A stretch of 22,789 nt of DNA from JBEIUL01 sp044356865 (GCA_044356865.1 JBIKVN010000018.1:1-22789), one strand, 5' to 3'; counted from the first letter of the stretch, positions 1-8,117 are shown. Numbers and translations: made by a program. The notes: generated by a model from the letters alone, not told the origin.

Positions 1-2598
1 GCCGAGTGCCACGAGCGGCTGCTCGTGCTGCGGCCTCGCGACGCCGAGGCGCTGTTCTCGAGCGGCGTGGCCGCCGCATCCCGCGGCGATCTTCCCCGGG
101 CGATCGAGCGGCTGGCGGCGCTCGCGTCGTTGCCGGAGGCGGATCGCGGCCGCGGGCTGGCGGGCTTCCGGCCCGAGGCGGGAACGCTGGCGAAGCTCGC
201 GCTCGGTCGGGCCCTCGCCACGATCGGGGCCGATCGGGCGACGGTCGAGGTGCTGGAGGCGGCGGCGGAGGAGGCCCCGGCCGATCTTCTGCCGGCGATG
301 CGGGGTGATCTCGAACTCTCCCTCGGCGACGCGCTCGCCCGCACCGGCGATCTTGCCGGCGCGGCGACGGCTTGGGAGCGGGCGGCGAAGGTGCCCGGTG
401 CGGCGGAGCTCGCGCTGCCTCGGCGGATGTGGGCCGCGGTTCGGCTTGGCCGCGACGCCGCGGCGATCGAGGCGCTGGCCGTCCGAGTCCGCGAGGCGGG
501 CGCCGACGACGAGGCGGTGGCGCTGGCCCGTTGGCTGGTCCGGGTGGCTCCGCGCGAGGCGGAGAGGTTCGGGCAGGCGGTCGACGATCGTCGGCTTGCC
601 GCCGCCCTTCGGGGCGGCGAGGCGGAGCGCCGGCTGCTTGCCGAGGCGATCGCCGCGGACCCCGCCGGTGCTTCCGCCGAACTGCTCCGGGAGCGGTTCG
701 CGACGCTCGAGCCCGGCGCGGCGATCGACGAGGCGCTCGCGTTCGTGGCGGCGCACCCGTCGCAGGCCGACGCGTGTGCGGCGGCCCTGGTCCGCTCCGG
801 GTCGACCGCGGGGGGGCTTCTTGCGGCGATCGATCGGGTCGGCGAACGACCGGGTCGGACCGTCCTTGAGCCGGCGCTCGCCGCCGCGCTCGGCGACGAG
901 GCCCGCGTGGCCGACGCGCGACCGGTATCCACCGCCGCCGCCGCCCGCGAGGCTCTCCTGCAATCGGGCCGCGTGGCGGAGGCACTCGAACGCGCCGCGA
1001 TCCGCGCCTCCGCCGCACCCACCGATGTCGAGGCGTTCCGCTTCACGGTCGCCGGCGTCCCGCGGACCGGACAGGGCGAACGGCTGGGTCCGTGGCTGCT
1101 CGATCGCCAGCTCCGGATGCCCGCGGAACCCGAGTCGCTCGAGGCCCTGGTCGCGTTCCTGCTCGCTTCGGGTGCCGAAGAGCAGGCCTTCGAGATCCTG
1201 CGCCGTCGCGCGGAGGCCGAACCGCCCGAGCCGTTCGCGGCAACGCTGCTCGAGCGGGCCTTGGTCGAGCGGGGGCGGGCTCGCGAGGCGTTCGCGAGGG
1301 CGCGAAGTCGCCGCGAGGCCGGCGTCGCGCCGTCGGGCGTCCGCGAGGACCTGCGCTTCGCGGCGCTCGCGCTCGAGGCGGGGGAACCGGCGGTCGCCGC
1401 GGAGACGCTGTCGCGGCTGGCCGACGGCCGGGGGCCGCTCGATCCGGGCGCCGCCCTTGCCGCGGCCCGGCTCGCCGAACGGTTGCCCGCGGAAATCGCC
1501 GAGCGCGATGCGATCGTCACCGGCCTGGCGCTTTCCGCCGCCCGCGAAACGGCGCCCGAGCGGCTTCCGGCAGCGCTCGTGGTGGCCCGCCTGGCCGCGC
1601 GGCGTTTCGGGCAAACCGGCTCCGAGGCCGATCGCGACCGGCTTGCGGAAGCGGTCGCGCTCGCTCTCGCCGCCGCCGGGAGCGAGGCCCGAGATCTCGC
1701 TTGGCCCGAACCCACCGTCGACGCGTTCCTCGAGACTGCCCAGCGATTGGTCGACGACGAGGATCTCCTGGCCGCGGCTGCGTTCCTCGCGACCGTGGTG
1801 CGCGACGCCCCGACGCTGCCCGCCCCGGTCGCGGGCCGCCTCGCGGTCGCGGCGTGCGCGATCCATGCCGTGGCGGGCGACCGCTGGGAACGCTCGCTCG
1901 AACTGTTGCGGCTGGTGCGGACCCGCGGGGCCCGGCCGTTCTCGCGCGAGGGCGACCCGGCCGAGAGCGAGGCCGAGGCGATCCATCGCCTGAGCGGGCT
2001 CCACTCGTTCCTCGACGACCGGACCGGCGCCGACCGCCTGCTCGAGCGGGCCCTCGCCCTCGAACCCGACCACGCGATGAGCCTCAACAACCTCGCCTAC
2101 TCGGCGGTCGACCGCGGCGAGATCGACGCCGTCACCGTCCGCCGGGCCGAGCGGGCCCACGAACTCGCGCCCGACGACCCGAGCGTCCTCGACACCCTCG
2201 GCTGGCTGCGCTACAAGCAGGGCCGCTTCCGCGACGACGCCTCGGGCCCGGGCGCCGTCACGCTGATTTCGCGTTCGCTGCGGGCCCGCCCCGACGACCC
2301 CGGCCTCGAGCCGCTTGACCATCTCGGCGACGCCCTCTGGCGGGCCGGCGACCGCGAGGCGGCGATCCGGGCCTGGACCGCCGCGGCCGAACTCGTGCCG
2401 GTGCGGTATCCGCTCGAGTCGATCGTCGCGGGTCTGCCCGAATACGAGCGGCGCGAGCAGGGCGTGCGGCTCGTGGACGCCCGCGACTTCTGGAACCGTT
2501 CCTACGGCGAGATCGGCGAGCGGGCCGCCCGCAAGGCCGCGACCGCCCGCGCCGGCGGCGAGCCGGCGGTCGCGCCGCTCGCGATCTCCGGCTCCTGA
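1..2598 (+). CDS. Large TPR-type repeat protein, 5' end outside window
   Basis: The frame is open from base 1. The first start-like codon in the window is a GTG at 25, but the residues before it continue the same helical pattern, so the true start lies upstream and about 865 residues are visible. The chain is Ala/Glu/Arg/Leu-rich with many short amphipathic helices. The clearest tetratricopeptide repeats lie at about 1990-2410, with phrases such as ALALEPDHAMSLNNLAY, ELAPDDPSVLDTLGWLRYKQG and LGDALWRAGDREAAIRAW, which match the TPR consensus. No catalytic domain is visible. TPR arrays of this sort act as protein-interaction scaffolds, and large ones are common in planctomycetes. Location and partners are unknown because the N-terminus is missing. 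The stop is 32 bases before yebC and no terminator is visible between them, so they may be co-transcribed. Confidence 0.85.
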   Translation, partial: AECHERLLVLRPRDAEALFSSGVAAASRGDLPRAIERLAALASLPEADRGRGLAGFRPEAGTLAKLALGRALATIGADRATVEVLEAAAEEAPADLLPAMRGDLELSLGDALARTGDLAGAATAWERAAKVPGAAELALPRRMWAAVRLGRDAAAIEALAVRVREAGADDEAVALARWLVRVAPREAERFGQAVDDRRLAAALRGGEAERRLLAEAIAADPAGASAELLRERFATLEPGAAIDEALAFVAAHPSQADACAAALVRSGSTAGGLLAAIDRVGERPGRTVLEPALAAALGDEARVADARPVSTAAAAREALLQSGRVAEALERAAIRASAAPTDVEAFRFTVAGVPRTGQGERLGPWLLDRQLRMPAEPESLEALVAFLLASGAEEQAFEILRRRAEAEPPEPFAATLLERALVERGRAREAFARARSRREAGVAPSGVREDLRFAALALEAGEPAVAAETLSRLADGRGPLDPGAALAAARLAERLPAEIAERDAIVTGLALSAARETAPERLPAALVVARLAARRFGQTGSEADRDRLAEAVALALAAAGSEARDLAWPEPTVDAFLETAQRLVDDEDLLAAAAFLATVVRDAPTLPAPVAGRLAVAACAIHAVAGDRWERSLELLRLVRTRGARPFSREGDPAESEAEAIHRLSGLHSFLDDRTGADRLLERALALEPDHAMSLNNLAYSAVDRGEIDAVTVRRAERAHELAPDDPSVLDTLGWLRYKQGRFRDDASGPGAVTLISRSLRARPDDPGLEPLDHLGDALWRAGDREAAIRAWTAAAELVPVRYPLESIVAGLPEYERREQGVRLVDARDFWNRSYGEIGERAARKAATARAGGEPAVAPLAISGS

Positions 2599-2630
2599 AC
2601 CCTTTCGCTACCCTCCCCGGATTCCCCACC

Positions 2631-3371
2631 ATGGCCGGACACAGCGCCTGGAAGAACATCAAGCGTCGCAAGGCCGCCGTCGACGCGAAGCGCGGCAAGA
2701 TCTGGAGCAAGGTCAGCCGCGCGATCATCGTCGCCGCCCAACGCGGCGGCGGCGACCCGAAGTTCAACGCCACGCTTCGCCTCGCGATCGACGAGGCGAA
2801 GGCCGCGAACATGCCGCGCGACACGATCGAGAAGGCGGTCAAGAAGGGCACCGGCGAGCTCGGGGCCGAGCGTTACGACAGCGTCCGCTACGAGGGCTAC
2901 GGGCCGGGCGGCGTGGCGTTCCTCTGCGATCTCCTCATCTCGAACGCCAACCGCACCGCGGCCGAGATCCGCACCATCATCGACAAGAACGGCGGGAAGC
3001 TCGGCGTGCCCGGCTCGGTCGCCTTCGGCTTCACGCCGCAGGGGGTGATCGTGGTGCCGACCTCGGCGGCGGTGACGGAAGACCGCGTCCTCGAGGTCGC
3101 CCTCGGCCTCGAGGTCGAGGATGTGAAGGGCGATGGCGAGGTCGTGCAGGTGACCTGCGCCCCGGCCGAGCTCGATCGGGTCAAGACCGGGCTCGAGGCC
3201 GCGGGCCTGCCGATCGAGGGGGCCGAGGTCACCTGGACCCCGCAGAACACGGTTGCCGTCGACGCCGAGACCGGCCGGAAGCTGCTCGTCCTGCTCGAGG
3301 CGGTCGAGGACCACGACGACGTCCAGAAGATCTGGCACAACGCCGAGATTCCCGACGAGAGTTATCCCTGA
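2631..3371 (+). CDS. yebC: YebC/PmpR/TACO1 family protein
   Basis: A 246-residue protein that matches the family in length and from end to end. It opens with the signature MAGHSAWKNIKRRKAAVDAK (usual form MAGHSKWANIKHRKAAQDAK). Further landmarks are NMPRDTIEKAVKKG, the YEGYGPGGVA motif, the ANRTAAEIR helix with NGGKLG, and a C-terminal stretch ending in DHDDVQKIWHNAEI. The family is annotated as DNA-binding transcriptional regulators. Mitochondrial TACO1 and some bacterial YebC proteins have been linked to translation, including of proline-rich stretches, so the molecular role here is open. The ATG at 2631 is fixed by the signature. No Shine-Dalgarno precedes it, only a pyrimidine-rich run. 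A TACCCT hexamer at 2609-2614 could be a -10 element giving a very short leader. Confidence 0.95.
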   Translation: MAGHSAWKNIKRRKAAVDAKRGKIWSKVSRAIIVAAQRGGGDPKFNATLRLAIDEAKAANMPRDTIEKAVKKGTGELGAERYDSVRYEGYGPGGVAFLCDLLISNANRTAAEIRTIIDKNGGKLGVPGSVAFGFTPQGVIVVPTSAAVTEDRVLEVALGLEVEDVKGDGEVVQVTCAPAELDRVKTGLEAAGLPIEGAEVTWTPQNTVAVDAETGRKLLVLLEAVEDHDDVQKIWHNAEIPDESYP

Positions 3372-3373
3372 CC

Positions 3374-3395
3374 CGGCCCCGATTCCCCGGGGCCG
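3374..3395 (+). terminator. Stem-loop after yebC
   Basis: Perfect 8-bp inverted repeat, CGGCCCCG and CGGGGCCG, with a 6-base loop, starting 3 bases after the yebC stop. There is no T-tract afterwards, so it is either a U-less terminator or an mRNA 3'-end stabiliser. Confidence 0.5.
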
Positions 3396-3444
3396 CTCAA
3401 CGCCCCGGGCCCGACCGGCCGATGGTGCCATTCCCGAGGCTCCC

Positions 3445-4086
3445 ATGCACGAACCCCGACGACCGAAGCTCCCGAACCCGGCGTTCCTCCCGTTCGTGCC
3501 GCTCATGGCCATCCTGCCCTCGCTGGGCGGCTGCGTGAGCCGGACCGAGTCGTTCGCCGGGCATGATCCGGCCGCGGTCTGGACCGCCATGGTCAAGGCC
3601 GCCGAGGAGCCCGACCTGAAGGACTGGAAGACCGTCGACAACGACATCTGGAGCGACGCGGCTTCCCGCCGCATCGAGATCCACCGGCTCAACCGCCGCT
3701 TCCTCTACCGCCACGACGAGTACTCGCGCATGGAATCGCGCGAATGGGACTTCGCGGTCTCGCTCGGCGAGCCCGAGGCGGACGGGGCCCCGCCCGAGGT
3801 CACCTTCGCGGTGCGCGGGGCGGTCATCCCCGCCTGGGGCTGGCACGAGGCCGACGCCTTCTTCACCCGCATGTGGGAGATCCTGGGCGGTGAGGAAACC
3901 GAGATGTCGGCGGCCCGCCGGAAGTACCTCGAGACGCTCGAGGCCGAGCGGGCCGGCGAGCCGCGGCCGCAGGCCGATCCGGACGGCGATGATCTCATGC
4001 ATCCGAAGCCGCTCGAGATTCCGACCGAGTTCCCGGTCGACGATCCTGCCGTCTCGCCGCCGCCCGTCGACGTGCCCGAGCGATGA
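3445..4086 (+). CDS. Small predicted lipoprotein of unknown function
   Basis: 213 residues. The frame is open further upstream, but the ATG at 3445 gives a good lipoprotein signal: basic N-terminus, hydrophobic stretch FLPFVPLMAILP, and lipobox SLGGC with the lipidated cysteine at about residue 30. The chain after it is soluble, with Trp and charged residues (VWTAMVKAAEEP, RRIEIHRLNRRFLYRHDEYSR, AWGWHEADAFFTRMW), and ends in a Pro/Asp/Glu-rich tail of about 40 residues. I do not recognise a named domain. It should sit in the periplasm, anchored to a membrane. Its stop overlaps the next start by 4 bases (ATGA), so it is probably translationally coupled to the TVP38-type membrane protein. A role with that protein is inference from the overlap only. 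Confidence 0.8.
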   Translation: MHEPRRPKLPNPAFLPFVPLMAILPSLGGCVSRTESFAGHDPAAVWTAMVKAAEEPDLKDWKTVDNDIWSDAASRRIEIHRLNRRFLYRHDEYSRMESREWDFAVSLGEPEADGAPPEVTFAVRGAVIPAWGWHEADAFFTRMWEILGGEETEMSAARRKYLETLEAERAGEPRPQADPDGDDLMHPKPLEIPTEFPVDDPAVSPPPVDVPER

Positions 4087-4841
4087 CCGACGGACCGCCC
4101 GACGCGCTCGACCGCGCCACGCGAACCCGCGCCGCGGTCAGCGGGGCCCTCGCCCTGGTCTGGGGCACGCTGCCCGGCATCCTCGGCGTGACGCTCGTGG
4201 TGAGCGTGGCCGACGCCGAGGCGTTCTTCACGCGGTTCGGCGACTCGGCGTTCCTGGTCTATGCGCTGGGTTTCGCCGTCCTCGCCGGCCTCGGCCTCCT
4301 GCCGACCTTCGCCCAGGCCTTCGCCGGCGGCTGGATCCTCGGCTTCGCCCACGGGGCGGCGGGGGCGGGCCTCGGCATCGGGCTCGCGGCGATCCTCGGC
4401 TACCTCGTCTCGCGACTGGTCGCCGGCGACGCGGTCCGGGCGTGGATCGACCGCAACCCGCGCTGGAAGGTCGTGCGCGAATCGCTCGTCGGCCGCGGCT
4501 TCGGCCGGAGCCTCGCCGTCGTCACGCTGGTGCGCTTCCCGCCGAACTCGCCGTTCGCGCTGTGTAATCTCGCCCTCGCGTCCTGCGGCACGCGGCCGCT
4601 GCCGTATCTGGTCGGCACGCTCGTCGGCATGGCCCCGCGGACGATCTTCGTCGCCTGGCTCGGCTCGGTCGCGGCGGCGAGCGCCACCGACGAGAACGGC
4701 CGCATGAGCCTCTTCGCGATGGCGAAGGACAAGCCCTGGATGTTCGCGGTCGGCCTCGCGAGCACGATCGCGGTGCTGGTGGTCCTCGGCCAGATCGCCA
4801 AGCACGCCCTGCGCCGCGCGGGGCTCGATTCGGCGCGATGA
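4083..4841 (+). CDS. TVP38/TMEM64 (VTT/DedA-like) membrane protein
   Basis: 252 residues with about five to six hydrophobic segments (roughly 20-43, 56-75, 78-110, 143-165, 174-198 and 219-237). The family's SNARE-assoc/VTT domain covers about 70-195. It has the Gly-rich FAGGWILGFAHGAAGAG segment and the signature VTLVRFPPNSPFALCN (Arg151, Pro153, Asn155), followed by YLVGTLVGMAPRTIFVAWLG. VTT proteins are inner-membrane proteins, and relatives such as DedA and TMEM41B/VMP1 are linked to lipid scrambling or recycling of lipid carriers. The exact substrate cannot be read from the sequence. The start codon overlaps the stop of the preceding lipoprotein gene. The gene converges with efp, leaving only 19 bases between the two stops. 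Confidence 0.9.
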   Translation: MTDGPPDALDRATRTRAAVSGALALVWGTLPGILGVTLVVSVADAEAFFTRFGDSAFLVYALGFAVLAGLGLLPTFAQAFAGGWILGFAHGAAGAGLGIGLAAILGYLVSRLVAGDAVRAWIDRNPRWKVVRESLVGRGFGRSLAVVTLVRFPPNSPFALCNLALASCGTRPLPYLVGTLVGMAPRTIFVAWLGSVAAASATDENGRMSLFAMAKDKPWMFAVGLASTIAVLVVLGQIAKHALRRAGLDSAR

Positions 4842-4860
4842 GCCGGCGGCGTCCTTCAGC

Positions 4861-5415
4861 TCACGCCCGGCTCTTGTAGCTGCCGTCGTCGGTCGAGATG
4901 ATGATCTTCTCGCCGATCGAGATGAACGGCGGCACGCGGGTCTTGAGCCCGGTCTCGCAGGTCGCTTCCTTGAGCTGGTTCGTCGCGGTCGCGCCCTTGA
5001 TGCCGGGAGCGGTGTCGGTGATGGCCAGCGTCACCGTCTTCGGCAGCTCGATCGAGACCGCCTTGCCGTCGCACCAGAGGACGATGACCTCGGAGTTCGG
5101 CAGGATGTAGAGCGGGAAGTCGCCGACGAAGCCGGCCGCGAGCTCGACCTGCTCGTAGTTCTGGCTGTCCATGAAGATGAACTTCTCGCCCTGCTGGTAG
5201 AGGTACTCCATGCCGCGGCGGTCGAGGTCGACCTGCTCGACCTGCTCGCCCGAACGCAGCCGCTTGTCGATCAGCGACCCCGTCTTCAGGTTCCGCAGCT
5301 TCACCTGGATGAACGCCCGGAGGTTACCGGGGGTGACATGGGTGAACTCGGTGATCAGGAAGAGGTTCCCGTCGTACTTGATGGCCATGCCGGGACGGAG
5401 GTCGACGCTGTTCAT
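4861..5415 (-). CDS. efp: Elongation factor P with Asn at the tip position
   Basis: 184 residues, the usual EF-P length, and collinear with E. coli EF-P over all three domains: KOW-like domain 1-63 (DLRPGMAIKYDGNLFLITEF), OB domain I to about 126 (EYLYQQGEKFIFMDSQNYEQV), and C-terminal OB domain (DTAPGIKGATAT, VPPFISIGEKIIISTDDGSY). EF-P binds between the P and E sites and relieves stalling at polyproline. The tip loop reads HVTPGNLRAF where E. coli has FVKPGKGQAF. The residue that is normally a modified Lys (or a rhamnosylated Arg) is therefore Asn31, followed by Leu-Arg instead of Gly-Gln. No EF-P modification enzyme is in the window. The ATG at 5415 is set by homology, because the frame is open well upstream. 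No clear Shine-Dalgarno precedes it. Confidence 0.96.
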   Translation of the reverse strand: MNSVDLRPGMAIKYDGNLFLITEFTHVTPGNLRAFIQVKLRNLKTGSLIDKRLRSGEQVEQVDLDRRGMEYLYQQGEKFIFMDSQNYEQVELAAGFVGDFPLYILPNSEVIVLWCDGKAVSIELPKTVTLAITDTAPGIKGATATNQLKEATCETGLKTRVPPFISIGEKIIISTDDGSYKSRA

Positions 5416-5535
5416 GGGGATCCGCGGGTCTCGGGATAAAAGGGGGGATCGCCCGCGGCGGACGCCGGCGGGTCGGGCAAGGTAGGGGTTCCGGTGGATC
5501 GGGTCGAGGGCAGGGGGCCCGCGAAAGCCGGGGCG

Positions 5536-5566
5536 AAAGAAAATACCCCCGGCACGAGGCCGGGGG
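5536..5566 (-). terminator. Intrinsic-terminator-like hairpin upstream of efp
   Basis: Read on the minus strand: arms CCCCCGGC and GCCGGGGG (perfect, 8 bp, 5-base loop, 5546-5566), followed at once by a T-rich run TATTTTCTTT (complement of 5536-5545). This is a textbook intrinsic terminator, about 130 bases upstream of the efp ATG and facing the same way as efp. No minus-strand gene lies just upstream for it to terminate. It is therefore either a leader attenuator of efp or an insulator for a transcript that starts in the divergent region. Confidence 0.6.
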
Positions 5567-5595
5567 CGGAGGGAGGGAAAAGGGCGGATGGAAGT

Positions 5596-5709
5596 CGAGG
5601 CGAAGCCTCGGCCGGGGCCATCGATCCAGGGTGTGAGATTCCGGGGGCGGCCCGTCCGGGCCGGCTCCCAATTTCTCTCTGCCCCACTGGAGGCCTCTCG
5701 GCCCCCAGT
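5596..5709 (-). promoter_or_regulatory. Candidate structured leader: three further stem-loops upstream of efp
   Basis: Three inverted repeats precede the hairpin at 5546-5566 on the minus strand. The first, at 5686-5709, has 10-bp arms ACTGGAGGCC and GGCCCCCAGT with one mismatch and a 4-base loop. The second, at 5648-5663, has perfect 7-bp arms CGGCCCG and CGGGCCG. The third, at 5596-5610, has 6-bp arms CGAGGC and GCCTCG with a 3-base loop. High GC favours chance hairpins, so this may not be one folded RNA. I do not recognise a known riboswitch class. Confidence 0.3.
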
Positions 5710-5981
5710 CGCGACCCTTGCGAGCGTCGCGTCAATCGGAGGTGTTCCCGACAGACCGACCATACAGCGAGCGGCGCGATGGGCAAATCCACCCGCATGG
5801 AAAAGGCGCAAATCGTGGAGCAATCGTCGTGGCCGGTCGGATCGGGGCGAGACTTCGGACCCAGGTTGGCCCGAGATCCCTCCTTTCGGCATGTTCTCGG
5901 ACACGAATGGGCCGCAGCCCGAGTTCTCGATCGCCGTACACTCCCGACCCCGTTCGACCTCTTCCCCGATCGACCCCACCC

Positions 5982-7121
5982 ATGAATCCTTGCCCGTCTC
6001 GACCGTTGCCCCGGATCTTCGTTGCGGCCCTCCTCTCGGTCGCGGTGCTGCCGCTCGGCGGTTGCCCGTCCGACTCCGCGGCCCCGCCGGCCGCCGAGAC
6101 CGCGTCCCCCGGTGCGTCCACGCCGCCCCCCCCGGCCGCGGCCCCGGTCGCCGCGCCCGAGGCTCCGGCCGCCGAGGACGCCCCGCCCCCGGTCGTCCTC
6201 GAGCCCGAGGTCATGGACTTCGGCACCGTCGCCCCCGGCGTCGTCCCCGAGGCGATCGTCAAGATCCGCAACACCTCCGACAAGCCCCTGTCGATCCTGG
6301 CCGTGCAGCCGAGCTGCAAGTGCACGACCGTCGACGACCTCGTCGGCAAGGAGATCCCCGCCGGCGGCTTCGTCGAGCTCAAGGCGAGCATGAAGAAGGA
6401 CAGCTCGCCGGGCCAGAAGAAAGCCGACATCAAGGTCCTCGTCGATGGCTACAGCCGGGTGATCCCCGTGCCGCTGCGGATGGAAGTCTCGCTGCCCGTG
6501 CGGGTGGTGCCGGGCTACGTGAACGCGGTCCGCGACCAGCCCAAGTCCGGGCGTCTCGTCGTCGAGAGCCTCGACAAGCAGCCCTTCCGGATCTGCGCGG
6601 TCGGCGGCAAGCCGCCGAATTACATCGGCTTCGACCCCGCCACCGACGCGGCCCGCAACCAGTACCTCATCGCCTACGACGTCGCGAGGGATTTCGAGGG
6701 CGGTGCGGTCCCGCTCTTCTGGATCGTCGAGACCGACCGTCCCGATTGCCCGCTCGTCGACATCCGCATGCGCCTCGAGTCGACCATGCCGCGGCCGACC
6801 TTCAAGATGCAGGACTACCGCATCACCTTCGGCCGCGTCGAGCAGGGGCAGACCGCCGACTTCACCGTCCAGATCGCCGAGCAGCCCGAGGACGAGCCGA
6901 TCCTCGGGGCGGCCATCGAGAGCGACCTCGGTCGCGTCGAACTCGTCGAAACCGAGAAGGACGGAACCATGACCAACCTGACCCTGCGATTCACCGCGGC
7001 CGAGGGCGCGGAGGGTCTCGTCTGGGCCCCGCTCAAGATCCACTCGAACCGCCGCACCCAGGAGGCGTTCCTCTGGGGCCAGGTGGTCTCGAAGGGTCAC
7101 CAGGGCTGTCTCGGCCGTTGA
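5982..7121 (+). CDS. DUF1573-domain lipoprotein
   Basis: 379 residues from the ATG at 5982. That start gives a lipoprotein signal: RIFVAALLSVAVLPLGGC, lipobox LGGC, Cys28. A flexible Pro/Ala-rich linker follows (about 30-70). The DUF1573 domain covers about 72-170, with EVMDFGTVAPG, IRNTSDKPLSIL and the characteristic Cys-x-Cys turn PSCKCTT (Cys112, Cys114). A second beta-rich segment near the end starts at DYRITFGRVEQGQTADFTVQI and looks like another Ig-type domain. DUF1573 proteins are exported beta-sandwich proteins without a settled function and are abundant in Planctomycetes and Bacteroidetes. The frame is open upstream of 5982, but that sequence is not protein-like. The gene ends 3 bases before the convergent htpX stop. 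Confidence 0.88.
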   Translation: MNPCPSRPLPRIFVAALLSVAVLPLGGCPSDSAAPPAAETASPGASTPPPPAAAPVAAPEAPAAEDAPPPVVLEPEVMDFGTVAPGVVPEAIVKIRNTSDKPLSILAVQPSCKCTTVDDLVGKEIPAGGFVELKASMKKDSSPGQKKADIKVLVDGYSRVIPVPLRMEVSLPVRVVPGYVNAVRDQPKSGRLVVESLDKQPFRICAVGGKPPNYIGFDPATDAARNQYLIAYDVARDFEGGAVPLFWIVETDRPDCPLVDIRMRLESTMPRPTFKMQDYRITFGRVEQGQTADFTVQIAEQPEDEPILGAAIESDLGRVELVETEKDGTMTNLTLRFTAAEGAEGLVWAPLKIHSNRRTQEAFLWGQVVSKGHQGCLGR

Positions 7122-7124
7122 CGC

Positions 7125-7985
7125 TCACCCCACGGTGCGGCCCTGGCGCAGCGTCAGGAGCGCCGCGACCCGTTCCTCGGTCGGCGGGTGCGTCGCGAAG
7201 AGCCGCGTGACCGTCGCGCCGGTGAACGGCTCGACGATGAACATCTGGTTCATCGCCGGGTTCGGGTTCTCGAGCGGGATCCGCCGCGACATCGCATCGA
7301 GCTTCCGCAGGGCCGACATGAGCCCGTCGGGCGAGCCCGCGATCGCGGCGCCGTCGGCGTCGGCGACATACTCACGGCTGCGGCTGATCATGGCCTGGAT
7401 GAGGGCCGCCCCGATCGAGCCGAGGAGGATGATCGCGAGCCCCGCGAGCGGATGGCCACCGCCCTCGCCGTTCGAGCGCGGGGCCCCGAAGAAGAGGGCG
7501 GTCTGGGCGAGCATCGAGAAGATGCCCGCAACCGTCGCCGCGATGCACGAGGTCAGCGTGTCGCGGTTCTTGACATGGGCGAGCTCATGGGCCATCACGC
7601 CCTCGAGCTCGCGGGCGTCGAGGATCCGGAGGGCCCCCTGCGTCACCGCGACCGCCGCCTTCTTGGGGCTGCGGCCGGTGGCGAAGGCGTTCGGGACCTC
7701 CTGCGGGCAGATGTAGACCCGCGGCATCGGCAGGTTCGCCCGCCCGGCGAGGCGACGGACCATTGCGACGAGTTCCGGTGCGGTCCTCTCGTCGACTTCT
7801 TGGGCCTGCATGCTCGCGAGGGCGATCCGGTCGCTGAAGAACCAGGCCCCGACATTCATGACCGTCGCGAGGACCGCGGCGACGATCATGCCGTTCAGGC
7901 CCCAGAACGAACCGACCCAGACGAGGAGGGCGAAGAGCCCGCCGAGAAGCATCGCGGTCTTGAAGTTGTTGATGGTCTTGATCAT
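7125..7985 (-). CDS. htpX: HtpX-family membrane zinc metalloprotease (M48)
   Basis: 286 residues, the normal HtpX length. It starts with the conserved MIKTINNFKTAMLLGG. Membrane segments lie near 11-28, 32-50, 145-167 and 180-200. The zinc-binding HELAH is at 133-137 with catalytic Glu134, and the third ligand is Glu205 in SREYVADADGA. The family landmark VPNAFATGRSP is at about 97-106, and ATHPPTEERVAAL is near the C-terminus. HtpX degrades or clips misfolded inner-membrane proteins with its active site on the cytoplasmic face. All catalytic residues are present. The minus-strand gene upstream is the TauE/SafE permease, 132 bases away. That gap holds a possible promoter (TACGAT at 8042-8047, with TCGACG 18 bases further upstream), so htpX may be transcribed on its own. 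Confidence 0.96.
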   Translation of the reverse strand: MIKTINNFKTAMLLGGLFALLVWVGSFWGLNGMIVAAVLATVMNVGAWFFSDRIALASMQAQEVDERTAPELVAMVRRLAGRANLPMPRVYICPQEVPNAFATGRSPKKAAVAVTQGALRILDARELEGVMAHELAHVKNRDTLTSCIAATVAGIFSMLAQTALFFGAPRSNGEGGGHPLAGLAIILLGSIGAALIQAMISRSREYVADADGAAIAGSPDGLMSALRKLDAMSRRIPLENPNPAMNQMFIVEPFTGATVTRLFATHPPTEERVAALLTLRQGRTVG

Positions 7986-8041
7986 GGATGGAGGAGGGTG
8001 GTTGCGAACGGTGTGCCGGACGGGACGGATTGGCGGCGGCG

Positions 8042-8071
8042 ATCGTAGGGAGGAGATACCCCTCCCGTCGA
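8042..8071 (-). promoter_or_regulatory. Possible htpX promoter
   Basis: On the minus strand, TCGACG (8066-8071) lies 18 bases upstream of TACGAT (8042-8047), about 57 bases before the htpX ATG. Each box matches the sigma-70 consensus at 4 of 6 positions. A short inverted repeat (GGGAGG and CCTCCC, 8048-8066) sits inside the spacer. Confidence 0.3.
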
Positions 8072-8117
8072 GGGATGCCGAGGGTTGGAAACGGTCGGCG
8101 TTTCCGCCGCCCCGGCT

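Larger units (their letters stand above)
5416..5981. other. 566-base non-coding divergent region between efp and the DUF1573 gene
   Basis: Open frames cross this region, but none looks like a protein: the translations are Arg/Pro/Gly-rich with no recognisable fold, and both flanking genes have well-defined starts. It has longer AT-richer runs than the flanking genes. The efp-proximal half (5546-5709) holds a series of stem-loops, listed separately. The DUF1573-proximal half shows no clear structure. A TACACT hexamer at 5937-5942 (+) has -10 spacing character but no good -35. Near efp on the minus strand, a T-rich segment at about 5430-5442 could hold a weak -10. Confidence 0.6.

Noticed and set aside
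5494..5985. Plus-strand open frame of 163 codons between efp and the DUF1573 gene
   Set aside because: The composition is Arg/Pro/Gly/Ala with no fold or signal. It overlaps the start of the DUF1573 gene in another frame and coincides with the stem-loops.
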